From positions 62,001-126,000 of the forward strand of contig NZ_JASNWF010000026.1 in assembly GCF_030283205.1 (NCBI RefSeq): a stretch of 64,000 bases of DNA, in the 5' to 3' direction. Below are positions 49,576 to 59,100 of the stretch, piece by piece. The notes beneath the pieces were generated by a model. It ran no database searches. It saw only the letters and a list, made by a program, of their open reading frames with translations, and was not told where the DNA came from. Every line of letters starts with the position of its first letter. The first letter of the stretch is position 1. This DNA is from Actinomadura opuntiae (GTDB taxonomy: Bacteria > Actinomycetota > Actinomycetes > Streptosporangiales > Streptosporangiaceae). A program made the position numbers and the translations under genes.

Positions 49576-51054
49576 GTGCGGACGGAGGCCACGGCGGGGG
49601 CCGATCAGGAGGGCCGGGTGGGGCGTCCCTGGCGGGCGCTGTCGGTCTGCCTCGTCGCCGCCTTCATGACGCTGCTGGACGTCAGCATCGTCAACGTCGC
49701 GCTGCCGTCGATCAAGCAGGGGATGCACGCCTCGGAGGCGGACCTGCAGTGGATCCTGTCGGGCTACGCGCTGACCTTCGGGCTGGTGCTGGTGCCGGCG
49801 GGGCGCCTCGGCGACGCGCGCAGCCGCCGCGCGGTGTTCATGGCGGGCCTGGCGCTGTTCACCGCGTCCAGCGCCCTCGCCGGGATCGCGCCCGACATGC
49901 GGTGGCTCGTGCTGGCCCGGCTGATCCAGGGCGTCGCGGGCGGCATCCTGAACCCGCAGGTCGCCGGGCTCATCCAGCAGCTGTTCCAGGGCGGCGAGCG
50001 GGGCCGGGCGTTCGGCGCGCTCGGCGCGGTGATCGGCATCGCGACCGCCGCCGGGCCGCTGCTGGGCGGCGGCATCATCGCGCTCGCCGGCTCCGAGAAC
50101 GGCTGGCGCTGGGTCTTCTACGTCAACATCCCGGTCGGGGTGGCGGCGCTGTTCCTGGCGTGGCGGCTGCTGCCCGCCCCGGTGCGCGGCGAGCAGCGGG
50201 GCCTCGACCCGCCCGGCGTTCTGCTGCTCGGCGCGGGCGTGGTGTGCGTGCTGCTGCCGCTCGTCCAGCAGCAGCAGTGGCACGGCGACGCCAAGTGGCT
50301 GCTGGTCCTGGCGGGCGCCCTGCTGATCGCGGCGTTCGCGTGGTGGGAGCGGCGGGCCCGCGCGCCGATGGTCGACCTCGGGCTGTTCCGGCTCCGCTCG
50401 TACGCGCTGGGGTCGGCGATCGCCCTGCTCTACTTCGCCGGGTTCACCGCGATCTTCTTCATCTTCACGCTGTACCTGCAGAACGGCCTGGGCTACAGCG
50501 CGCTGGAGGCGGGCCTCGCCATCACCCCGTTCGCCCTCGGATCGGGCGTCGCCGCGGCGGTCGGCGGCCGCGTCGTGGCCCGGTACGGGCGTCCGCTGGT
50601 CGCCGCCGGGCTCGCCGTGGTGACGGTGGGGCTGGCCGCCGCGTGGCTGGCCGTCGAGCTGGAGCCGGGACGGGGCGTGGGCTTCGCGACCGCGCTGCCG
50701 CTGCTGTTCGCCGGCTGCGGCAGCGGGCTCGTCATCGCCCCGAACCAGACCATCACGCTGTCGGAGGTGCACTTCACGGAGGGCGGCAGCGCCGCCGGCG
50801 TGCTGCAGACCGGGCAGCGGGTCGGCACGGCGATGGGCATCGCCGCCGTCGGGTCGGTGTTCTTCTCCGCGATCGCGAGCACGCACGGCGATTGGGCCGG
50901 GGCGTTCCGCCGCGGCCTCGTCGTCATCCTGGTGTTCGTCGTGCTGGCGCTGGCGGCGGCCGTCGCCGACCTGGCCGCCGGCCGCCGCGCCCGCTCAGCG
51001 GCGCTCGCGCAGCGCGAAGCGCAGGACCAGGGCCAGGCCCGCGAGGGCTGCTAA
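49576..51054 (+). CDS. MFS multidrug transporter, DHA2 type
   Basis: A 492-residue transporter with 14 hydrophobic helices. The opening PWRALSVCLVAAFMTLLDVSIVNVALPSI carries motif D1 (LDVSIVNVALP), GRLGDARSRRAVFM is motif A and RLIQGVAGGILNPQVAGL the motif-B region. GTG 49576 follows GGAAAGGAG. The last 60 bp overlap the end of the convergent kynurenine monooxygenase gene. No adjacent regulator; substrate unknown. Confidence 0.92.
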   Translation: MRTEATAGADQEGRVGRPWRALSVCLVAAFMTLLDVSIVNVALPSIKQGMHASEADLQWILSGYALTFGLVLVPAGRLGDARSRRAVFMAGLALFTASSALAGIAPDMRWLVLARLIQGVAGGILNPQVAGLIQQLFQGGERGRAFGALGAVIGIATAAGPLLGGGIIALAGSENGWRWVFYVNIPVGVAALFLAWRLLPAPVRGEQRGLDPPGVLLLGAGVVCVLLPLVQQQQWHGDAKWLLVLAGALLIAAFAWWERRARAPMVDLGLFRLRSYALGSAIALLYFAGFTAIFFIFTLYLQNGLGYSALEAGLAITPFALGSGVAAAVGGRVVARYGRPLVAAGLAVVTVGLAAAWLAVELEPGRGVGFATALPLLFAGCGSGLVIAPNQTITLSEVHFTEGGSAAGVLQTGQRVGTAMGIAAVGSVFFSAIASTHGDWAGAFRRGLVVILVFVVLALAAAVADLAAGRRARSAALAQREAQDQGQAREGC

Positions 51055-52311
51055 CGCCGCGCCCGCGAGCGCCAGGTTCTGCCGCCTGATGCGGGCCGGG
51101 ATCTCCGCGTACGGCATCGTGGAGAACGACACCAGCTCGTACCGCGACACGTACCGCCCGGCGAGGCGCCGCTCCAGCGCGTGCGTCGCCGCCTGCTTGG
51201 CCCGGTACACCGGGGACGACACGCGGTCGCGCATCTCGATGAAGTTGTCCAGCGCCATCTCGGCGATCGCGTCGGTGTTGGGCTTGCGGCGCTCCTCGTA
51301 GAGCGCCAGCGCGCGGGCCCAGTCGCCGCCGGTCTCGGTCAGGCACCGGTCGATCTCGATGCAGTCCTCGAACGCGCAGTTGGCGCCCTGCCCGAAGAAC
51401 GGCACGATCGCGTGCGCGGCGTCGCCGAGCAGCGCGACGATCGCGCCGTCGCCCCGCCGCGTCCACGGCCGGCACCGGACGGTCACCAGCGACCCCACCG
51501 GGTTGCGGGCGTAGTCCTCGACCAGGTCCGGGATCAGGCCCGCGACGTCCGGGTAGTGCTCGGCGAAGTACGCGGTGACCTTCTCGGGGGCGTCCAGGGC
51601 CGCGAGGTCGGACTTCGGCCAGAACAGCGTGCAGGTGAACGAGCGGTCGAGGTTCGGCAGCGCGATCATCATGGACGTCCCGCGCGGCCAGATGTGCAGC
51701 GCGTCGGGGTCCAGCGCGAAGTCGCCGCCGCGCGGCGGGACGGTCAGCTCCTTGTACCCGTGCTCCAGGAAGTCCGCGTCCTCGTTGAGGTCGAGGGAGC
51801 GGCGCACGGCGCTGTAGGCGCCGTCCCCGGCCAGCACCACGTCCGCGGGCTCGGTGCCGCCGTCCTCCAGCAGCAGCGCGCCCGCCTCGACGTCCACGCC
51901 GGTGACGCGCCGGGAGAAGCGCAGCGTCACGCCGGGCGTGGCCTCGGCGGTGTCCAGCAGCGACTCGTTGAGCTGCGCCCGGCTGATGGAGTTGATCGCG
52001 CGGGTGCCGTCGGCGCTGTAGGGCTGGAAGTTCTGCTCCTTGCCCAGCGGGTGCACCATCCGGCCGTGCATCGGCAGCGCCTGCTTGAGGGACCGGTCGC
52101 GCAGCCCCACCGCCTCCAGCGCCGCCAGGCCCCGCGCGGAGATCGCCAGGTTGATCGAGCGGCCCCGCTCGGCCCCGGCGATCCGCGGGTCGGGACGCCG
52201 CTCGAAGACCGTCACCTCGATGCCGCGGCGGCCGAGCAGCACCGCCAGCAGGCACCCCGCCAGGCCCGCGCCGACGATCGCGACGCGCTCGCCCCGCCGG
52301 TCAGCCGCCAT
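50995..52311 (-). CDS. kmo: Kynurenine 3-monooxygenase
   Basis: A 438-residue FAD monooxygenase that converts L-kynurenine to 3-hydroxykynurenine with NADPH and oxygen. FAD motif VAIVGAGLAGCLLAVLLGRR (about 10-29), the KMO-specific GRSINLAISARGLAALEAVG, PMHGRMVHPLGKEQNFQPYS, and the second FAD motif LLGDAAHAIVPFFGQGANCA (about 294-313) are all present. A C-terminal hydrophobic helix (LALAGAALAALAGLALVLRF) would anchor it to the membrane, as in other KMOs. It overlaps tryptophan dioxygenase by 11 bp. No kynureninase gene is seen. Confidence 0.94.
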   Translation of the reverse strand: MAADRRGERVAIVGAGLAGCLLAVLLGRRGIEVTVFERRPDPRIAGAERGRSINLAISARGLAALEAVGLRDRSLKQALPMHGRMVHPLGKEQNFQPYSADGTRAINSISRAQLNESLLDTAEATPGVTLRFSRRVTGVDVEAGALLLEDGGTEPADVVLAGDGAYSAVRRSLDLNEDADFLEHGYKELTVPPRGGDFALDPDALHIWPRGTSMMIALPNLDRSFTCTLFWPKSDLAALDAPEKVTAYFAEHYPDVAGLIPDLVEDYARNPVGSLVTVRCRPWTRRGDGAIVALLGDAAHAIVPFFGQGANCAFEDCIEIDRCLTETGGDWARALALYEERRKPNTDAIAEMALDNFIEMRDRVSSPVYRAKQAATHALERRLAGRYVSRYELVSFSTMPYAEIPARIRRQNLALAGAALAALAGLALVLRFALRERR

Positions 52312-53116
52312 GGACGGGCTCCTGCCCGGTGGTGGGCTGCTCGGTCTGCGAGCGGACCTCCCACAGGTCGGGGAACGCGGGCGCGAACAGGGTGGAGCGC
52401 AGGTAGTCGGCGCCGGCGGAACCGCCGGTGCCGAGCTTGGCGCCGATCGTCCGCTCGACCATCTTCAGGTGCCGGTACCGCCACTCCTGGACGCCCTCGT
52501 CGACGTCGACGAGCGCCTCGCACACCTCGGCGGCCGGCCCGTTCTCGTCGGCGTAGACGGCCAGCAGCACCTTCTGCACGTCGGCGTTCGGCTCCCACGG
52601 CTGCGAGGTGTCGCGCTCGAGCGCCTCGCGGGGGACGGGGTGGCCCTGCACGGCGAGGTAGCGCAGCAGCGAGTCGAACATCGACGGCCGCGACACCGCG
52701 GCGCGCAGCCGCTCGTCGCCGCGCAGCACCGACGCGGGGAACCCGCGCCGTCCGAGGACCGCCTCGATCTCCCGGAACTGGTCGCTCTGGAACCCGCTGG
52801 AGGTGCCGAGCTCGTCCCGGAACGCGGCGAACTGCCGGGGCGTCATCGTCTCCAGCACGTCCAGCTGCCCGACCACCGTCTTGAGGATCTTGGCGATCCG
52901 GCGCGCGGTGTGCAGCGCGCCCGCGCTGCCGCCCGCCTCCAGCCGGCGCTGCAGCAGCGCCGCCTCGTGCAGGATCTGCTTGAACCACAGCTCGTAGACC
53001 TGGTGGATGATCACGAACAGCAGCTCGTCGTGGGCCTCGGTCTTCGGCTCCTGGCAGGCCAGGAGCCTGTCGAGCCGCAGGTACCCGCCGTACGTCATCG
53101 TCGGCGAATCCGCCAT
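52301..53116 (-). CDS. kynA: Tryptophan 2,3-dioxygenase
   Basis: A 271-residue haem enzyme that opens the indole ring of tryptophan to N-formylkynurenine. Landmarks are TYGGYLRLDRLLACQEPKT, the substrate/haem-pocket His in FVIIHQVYELWFKQILHEA, GFQSDQFREIEAVLG, the proximal His in EWRYRHLKMVERTIGAKLGT and the GTGGSAGADYLR loop. ATG 53116 has AAGGAGG at ideal spacing. It is the first gene of a two-gene kynurenine unit with the monooxygenase. Confidence 0.95.
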   Translation of the reverse strand: MADSPTMTYGGYLRLDRLLACQEPKTEAHDELLFVIIHQVYELWFKQILHEAALLQRRLEAGGSAGALHTARRIAKILKTVVGQLDVLETMTPRQFAAFRDELGTSSGFQSDQFREIEAVLGRRGFPASVLRGDERLRAAVSRPSMFDSLLRYLAVQGHPVPREALERDTSQPWEPNADVQKVLLAVYADENGPAAEVCEALVDVDEGVQEWRYRHLKMVERTIGAKLGTGGSAGADYLRSTLFAPAFPDLWEVRSQTEQPTTGQEPVHGG

Positions 53117-53207
53117 TACGCCTCCTTGCGACACAACGGATGTGAGCCGCAGCATATTGGATCGTTCCTGCCGGTCCGTCCCGCGCGCCGGCCCGCCGGG
53201 ACGGCCG

Positions 53208-54479
53208 TCACCACAGGCGCAGCGACCGCCGGAAGATGCCCGCGACGTCGTACTCGGTGACCGGGCGCGGCGACGCCACCAGCAGCCGCTGCTGCCTCAT
53301 CGTCCCCTCGACCAGGTCGGGGACGTCGGCCTCGCCGTACCCGACGCCGCCGATCCCGTCCGGGATGCCGATGTCGTGCATCAGGCTCAGCAGCGCCCGC
53401 GGCAGGTGCTCGGCCGGGTCGTCGGGCCGGTCCGCGTCCGGGGCGAGCAGCTCGGCGGCGCGGACGTGCCGTTCCGGCCGGGCCTGGAAGGTGAACCGGA
53501 ACGCCTCGGGCGCGGTGAGCGACACCGACATCCCGTGCGGCACCATCGGCTCCCCGTCCGGATACCCCTCGGGACGGAAGTCCTTGACCCGCCCGGCGAT
53601 CGGGTAGGCGTTGGCGTGCGGGATGTGCACGCCCGCGTTGCCGAACCCGAGCCCCGCGAACGTCGCGGCCAGCGCCATGTCGGCGCGGGCCCGCCGGTCC
53701 TCGCCGTCCCGGACGGCCGCGCGGAACGACCGGGCGACCAGGCCGAGCGCCCGCTCGGACCACATGTCCGACACCGGATTGGCGCCGCAATACGGGACGC
53801 GCTGCTCGGGCCGCTTGCGCTCGTAGGCGTCGTACGGCTTGGCGGTGTAGCTCTCCAGCGCGTGGCACACGATGTCCATCCCGGACGCCGCGGTCACCCC
53901 GGACGGCTGCGACACCATCAGATCCGGGTCGACGACCGCGAGCGCCGGGCGCATCCGCGGATGGCTGATGCCCGTCTTCACGCGCAGGTCGAGGACATCC
54001 AGCACGCACACCGTGGTGCTCTCCGCGCCGGTCCCGGTCGTGGTGGGGACCGCGACCAGCGGCAGCAGCGGCCGCTCCGGCGCCCGCCCCGCGCCGACCG
54101 GCGGGTTCAGGTACTCGGCGAGGTCGCCGTCGTTGGTGGTGAGAAGGTTGACGGCCTTGGCGGTGTCGATGCTGGAGCCGCCGCCGACCGCCACGTAGGC
54201 GTCGTACGGTCCGGTCTCCCGCGCGTGCTCGACCGCCTCGCGCATGCTCGCGTCCGTCGGCTCGACGTGGACGCGGTCGAACACCGCCGCCTCGATCCCG
54301 TACGCCTTCATCGCCTCGGCGACCCGCTGCGGGCCGCCGGCCGCGGCGACGCCCGGGTCCGTCACCACGAGGACCCGCCGCGCGCCGTACTGCGCCAGGT
54401 CGTAGCCGATCTCGTCGGCCGCGCCCGTGCCGAACTTCAGCTGCGGCGCGCCGTAGGTGAAGACCGTTTCGTCGGCCAT
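53208..54479 (-). CDS. Iron-containing alcohol dehydrogenase, hydroxyacid-oxoacid transhydrogenase type
   Basis: A 423-residue group III alcohol dehydrogenase. The NAD-binding GGGSSIDTAKAVNLL (about 93-107) and VPTTTGTGAESTTVCVLD are followed by metal-ligand segments GMDIVCHALESYTAKPYDAY and FGNAGVHIPHANAYPIAGRV. The block PYCGANPVSDMWSERALGLV is typical of the ADHFE1/HOT group, which couples 4-hydroxybutyrate oxidation to 2-oxoglutarate reduction; that substrate is an inference. ATG 54479 follows GAGGGG. It lies 91 bp downstream of the tryptophan dioxygenase stop region on the same strand. Confidence 0.88.
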   Translation of the reverse strand: MADETVFTYGAPQLKFGTGAADEIGYDLAQYGARRVLVVTDPGVAAAGGPQRVAEAMKAYGIEAAVFDRVHVEPTDASMREAVEHARETGPYDAYVAVGGGSSIDTAKAVNLLTTNDGDLAEYLNPPVGAGRAPERPLLPLVAVPTTTGTGAESTTVCVLDVLDLRVKTGISHPRMRPALAVVDPDLMVSQPSGVTAASGMDIVCHALESYTAKPYDAYERKRPEQRVPYCGANPVSDMWSERALGLVARSFRAAVRDGEDRRARADMALAATFAGLGFGNAGVHIPHANAYPIAGRVKDFRPEGYPDGEPMVPHGMSVSLTAPEAFRFTFQARPERHVRAAELLAPDADRPDDPAEHLPRALLSLMHDIGIPDGIGGVGYGEADVPDLVEGTMRQQRLLVASPRPVTEYDVAGIFRRSLRLW

Positions 54480-54554
54480 GTCCGCCCCTCGATGCCGGTG
54501 CCGGTGATCGTTCCCCACGGTGTCACCGCGCGGACGGACCGGACAAGGGCGGGG

Positions 54555-55424
54555 TCAGCCTTCCGGGCCGGCGGCGAAGGAGCGCAGGTCGTCCCAGCCG
54601 CCGGGGAAGGCGTCCTGGTCGCCGGCGAACAGCCCCGCGTCGTCGTACTGCCAGATCGCGGCGCTCTTCCACCCGCCCGGGAACGGAGCGGGCGCGGGGG
54701 AGCGCCAGCGCGCCATCCACAGCGGGTTGGCGGCGCTGCTCCGGTCGTTCCTCGTGCACTGCCGCCACCAGGCGTCGTTGGTGTAGATCAGCGGGCGGCG
54801 CCCGGTGCGGTCCTCGTAGCGGCCGGTGAACGCGTCGATCCAGGCGACCATCGCGGCGGGCGACAGGCCGTAGCAGATGTCGAGGCCGTTGCGGTACGGG
54901 TTGTTCTCGACGTCGAGCGCGCCGGGGAGGGTGCGGCCGTCGGGCGTCCAGCCGCCGCCCTTGGCGAGGAAGTAGTCGGCCTGAGCGGCGCCGCCGGACG
55001 CGTTCGGCAGCGCGAAATGGTAGGCGCCGTGCACCATGCCGGCGTCGGTGGCGCCGCGGGTCTGCGCGGCGAAGGACGGGTTGGTGTAGGCGATGCCCTC
55101 GGTCGCCTTGACGACGGCGAACCGGGCGCCGCGCGCCGTGGCCGACCCCTAGTTCACGCCGGGCTGCCAGCTGCTGACGTCCATCCCGCCGAGATGGCCG
55201 CCGGGGACCCGCGTGGTGTTCAGCGGATGCGCGGACCGGCCGAGGGCGCCCATCCCCGCGTAGGCCTGCCCGGGACGCGGCGTCCGCTCCGCGCCGGGCG
55301 CCGGAGGGGCGTGGGCCGGCCGCGGCACGGCGTGCGCCGCGGCGTGCGGCACGGCGTGCGGCGCGGCGGTCAGCGCGGCGGCGACCACCGCCGTGGACAG
55401 GACGTGTGCGGCTGCTCCGGGCAA
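54555..55424 (-). pseudogene. GH25 lysozyme gene interrupted by an in-frame amber codon
   Basis: The gene reads as one frame of 290 codons except for TAG at 55151-55149. Before it lies a signal peptide (about 1-35), a His/Pro/Ala-rich stretch, and the GH25 start GGMDVSSWQPGVN. After it lie GSATARGARFAVVKATEG, TNPSFAAQTRGATDAGMVHG, AYHFALPNASG, ALDVENNPY and PLIYTNDAWW, all typical of GH25 muramidases. Family members have Trp right after VN, so a single TGG-to-TAG change explains the break. A product restarting at ATG 55037 would lack the catalytic first Asp. It is either a recent pseudogene, a sequencing error or a read-through gene. Confidence 0.85.
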
Positions 55425-55515
55425 GGCGCCTCCCCAGGGTGGACGGGGTGATCCTCGCCCGGAAGGCGGCCCGCGCCGCGCCGCGACACGGAAAACGGCG
55501 GCAAAGATCGCCGCT

Positions 55516-55536
55516 GCTCCCGCATTCGTGGGGAGC
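55516..55536 (-). terminator. Possible terminator behind marR
   Basis: GCTCCC (55516-55521) pairs with GGGAGC (55531-55536), immediately downstream of the minus-strand marR stop. The stem is only 6 bp. Confidence 0.35.
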
Positions 55537-55538
55537 GG

Positions 55539-56075
55539 CTAGCCGTCGGCCAGCTCGCCGACGGAGACGCGGACGGCGCGCAGCGCCGCGGTGATCTCGG
55601 CGGCGCGCTCGGCGGGCAGCGCGGCGATGCCGAAGGCGGCCTCGTTGAGCGCGGCGGTGGCCTCCTCCGCCAGGTCGCGGCCGGCCGGGGTTATGGTGGC
55701 CAGCACGACGCGGCGGTCGTCGGGGGAGGGGGCGCGGCCGACGAGCCCGCGCCGTTCCAGCCGCCCGATGACGTTGGTGACGGACGCGGGGTGCACCATG
55801 AGCCGGGTGCCCATCTTGCCCATCGGCAGGGTGCCGGTGCGGGTGAAGGCGAGCAGGCGGAGCGCCTCGTAGGCGGCGAAGGTGAGCCCGTGCGGCTTCA
55901 GCACCGCCTCGATCCGGCTCAGCAGCAGCTGCTGCGCCCGCATCACCGAGGTCACGGCCGCCATGTGGTCGGCGTGCTCGGGCCACCGGGCGCTCCACTG
56001 GCGGTGGGCCTCGGCGATGGGATCGGGGGTGTCGGGCACCGCCCCACCGTACGTGGTCTTGACCTGGTCGCGCAC
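55539..56075 (-). CDS. MarR-family regulator divergent from icmF
   Basis: A 178-residue MarR protein. The winged helix spans about 75-145: LPMGKMGTRLMVHPASVTNV (recognition helix), IGRLERRGLVGRAPSPDDRR (wing) and VVLATITPAGRDLAEEATAA. I chose GTG 56075: TTGGAC-17 bp-TAAAAT ends 7 nt before it, giving a leaderless transcript, while the longer frame crosses the operator. A double inverted repeat overlaps its promoter and the +1 region of icmF, so it probably represses both, responding to an acyl-CoA or free acid. Confidence 0.88.
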   Translation of the reverse strand: MRDQVKTTYGGAVPDTPDPIAEAHRQWSARWPEHADHMAAVTSVMRAQQLLLSRIEAVLKPHGLTFAAYEALRLLAFTRTGTLPMGKMGTRLMVHPASVTNVIGRLERRGLVGRAPSPDDRRVVLATITPAGRDLAEEATAALNEAAFGIAALPAERAAEITAALRAVRVSVGELADG

Positions 56076-56087
56076 GGAAACTATTTT
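56059..56087 (+). promoter_or_regulatory. icmF promoter
   Basis: TTGACC (56059-56064), a 17-bp spacer and TATTTT (56082-56087) place transcription start near 56094, inside the MarR operator, with about 35 nt of leader before GTG 56129. Confidence 0.55.
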
Positions 56088-56112
56088 AACTTCCAAATAT
56101 TGGATGTCCAAG
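56083..56112 (-). promoter_or_regulatory. marR promoter, predicted leaderless
   Basis: On the minus strand TTGGAC (56112-56107), a 17-bp spacer and TAAAAT (56088-56083) are followed by 7 nt and GTG 56075. It overlaps the icmF promoter region and the operator. Confidence 0.6.
56092..56111. promoter_or_regulatory. MarR operator, two interlocked inverted repeats
   Basis: TCCAA-ATA-TTGGA-TG-TCCAA: the middle TTGGA pairs with TCCAA on either side. It covers the marR -35/spacer region and the expected icmF transcription start. Confidence 0.65.
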
Positions 56113-56128
56113 GGTTGAGGTGGGGGAC

Positions 56129-59100
56129 GTGACCGGACCGCTCCACAAGCCGGTGCACCCGGTGCGCTTCGTGACGGCCGCCGCGCTGTTCGACGGGCAC
56201 GACGCGGCCATCAACATCATGCGGCGGATCCTGCAGGCGCAGGGCGCCGAGGTGGTGCACCTCGGGCACGACCGGTCCGTGCGCGAGGTCGTCGACGCCG
56301 TGCTGGAGGAGGACGCCCAGGGCGTCGCGATCAGCTCCTACCAGGGCGGCCACGTCGAGTACTTCGAGTACCTGTCGCGCAGCCTCAAGGAGGCCGGCGC
56401 CGAGCAGGTGCGGGTGTTCGGCGGCGGTGGCGGCGTGATCGTGCACGAGGAGATCGCGCGGCTCGCGGACGCGGGCGTGCGGATCTTCTCCCCGGAGGAC
56501 GGGCAGCGCCTCGGCCTGCCCGGGATGATCAACGAGCTGGTCCGGGACTGCGACGTCGACCTGTCCGACGAGCCCGTCCCCGCGGACGCCGTCCTCTCCG
56601 GCGACCGGCGCGCCCTCGCCCGGACGATCACCTGTCTCCAGGCCGGGAAGCTGGCCGACGCCGACCGCGCCGCCCTCGCCGACGCCGCGTCCGGGCGGCG
56701 CGTCCCCGTGCTCGGCATCACCGGGACGGGCGGCTCCGGCAAGTCGTCGCTCACCGACGAGCTGGTCCGCCGGCTGCGCGTCGACCAGGGCGACCGGCTG
56801 CGGGTCGCGGTGCTGGCCGTCGACCCGACGCGGCGGCGCGGTGGCGGTGCCCTGCTCGGCGACCGCATCCGGATGAACTCCCTGGACGGCGACCGCGTCT
56901 TCTTCCGTTCGCTGGCCACCCGCGGCGCCCGCGAGCTGCCCGAGAACATCGAGGACATGCTCACCGCGGTCAAGGCCGCCGGATACGACCTGGTCATCCT
57001 GGAGACGCCCGGGATCGGGCAGGGCGACGCCGCGATCGTCCCGCTGGTGGACGTCTCGCTGTACGTCATGACGCCGGAGTTCGGCGCCGCGTCCCAGCTC
57101 GAGAAGATCGACATGCTCGACTTCGCGGACGTCGTGGCGATCAACAAGTTCGAGCGGCGCGGCGCCGAAGACGCCCGCCGCGACGTGTCCCGCCAGCTCG
57201 TGCGCAACCGGGAGGCGTTCGGGCAGCGGCCCGAGGACATGCCGGTGTTCGGCACCAGCGCCGCGACCTTCAACGACGACGGCGTCACCGCCCTCTACCA
57301 GCACCTCGGCGGCATGCTCGCCGCGCACGGCCTGCACTTGGAGGACGGCGCGCTGCCGCGCGTGGACACCAAGGTCTCCACCGGCGCCGCAACGATCATC
57401 CCGACGGGCCGCGTCCGGTACCTGTCCGACATCGCCGAGACCGTCCGCGGCTACCACGCCGAGACGGCGAGGCAGGCCGAGGCAGTGCGGCGGGTGCAGC
57501 GCCTCGACGAGGTCCGCGCCGAGCTGAGCGAGGCGTCCGAGGTCGAGGGGCTGCTGGAGAAGGCGCGCCGCGACGTCGCGCCGGAGAACGCGGAGCTGAT
57601 CGCGGGTTGGCCCGCCGTGGTCGAGTCCTACTCCGGCGACGAGCAGGTCGTGAAGATCCGCGACAGGGAGCTGCGCACCAGGCTGACCCGCGAGTCGCTG
57701 TCGGGCAGCCGCATCCCGCGTGTCGCGCTGCCCCGCTACACCGACCACGGCGAGCTGCTGCGGTTCCTGCGCGCCGAGAACCTGCCCGGGAGGTTCCCGT
57801 TCACCGCCGGGGTGTTCCCGTTCAAGCGCGACAATGAGGACCCGGCGCGGATGTTCGCGGGGGAGGGCGACCCGTTCCGCACCAACCGCCGCTTCAAGCT
57901 GCTGTCGGAGGGACAGCCCGCCACCCGCCTGTCCACCGCGTTCGACTCGGTCACCCTCTACGGCCGCGACCCCGACGAGCGTCCCGACGTGTACGGCAAG
58001 GTCGGCACGTCCGGCGTCTCGATCGCGACGCTGGACGACATGAAGGCGCTCTACGACGGGTTCGACCTGTCCTCGCCGACCACGTCGGTGTCGATGACCA
58101 TCAACGGGCCCGCGCCGACGATCCTGGCGTTCTTCCTCAACACCGCCATCGACCAGGGCATCGACCGGTTCCGCGAGGAGAACGGGCGCGAGCCGTCGGA
58201 CGAGGAGGCCGCGGAGATCCGGGCGCGGGTGCTGTCGACCGTGCGCGGTACCGTCCAGGCCGACATCCTCAAGGAGGACCAGGGCCAGAACACCTGCATC
58301 TTCTCCACCGAGTTCTCGCTGCGGATGATGGGCGACATCCAGGAATGGTTCATCGCCAACAAGGTCCGCAACTTCTACTCGGTGTCCATTTCCGGCTACC
58401 ACATCGCCGAGGCCGGGGCGAACCCCATCAGCCAGCTCGCGTTCACGCTCGCCAACGGGTTCACCTACGTCGAGTCGTACCTGGCGCGCGGCATGGACAT
58501 CGACGACTTCGCGCCCAACCTGTCGTTCTTCTTCTCCAACGGCATGGACCCCGAGTACAACGTGCTCGGACGCGTCGCCCGCCGCATCTGGGCCGTCGCC
58601 ATGCGGGACCGGTACGGCGCCAACGAACGCAGCCAGAAGCTCAAATACCACGTGCAGACCTCGGGGCGCTCCCTGCACGCGCAGGAAATGCACTTCAACG
58701 ACATCCGCACGACGCTCCAGGCGCTCATCGCCATCTACGACAACTGCAACAGCCTGCACACCAACGCCTACGACGAGGCCGTCACCACGCCCACCGCGGA
58801 GTCGGTGCGGCGGGCGCTGGCGATCCAGCTCATCATCAACCGCGAGTGGGGCCTAGCGATGAACGAGAACCCGCTGCAGGGGTCCTTCATCATCGACGAG
58901 CTGACCGACCTGGTCGAGGAGGCCGTCCTCTCCGAATTCGACCGGATCAGCGAGCGCGGCGGCGTCCTCGGCGCGATGGAGACCGGCTACCAGCGCGGCC
59001 GCATCCAGGACGAGTCGATGCTGTACGAGCAGCGCAAGCACGACGGGTCGCTGCCGATCGTCGGCGTCAACACCTTCCGCCTCCCGGACGCGGGCGACGG

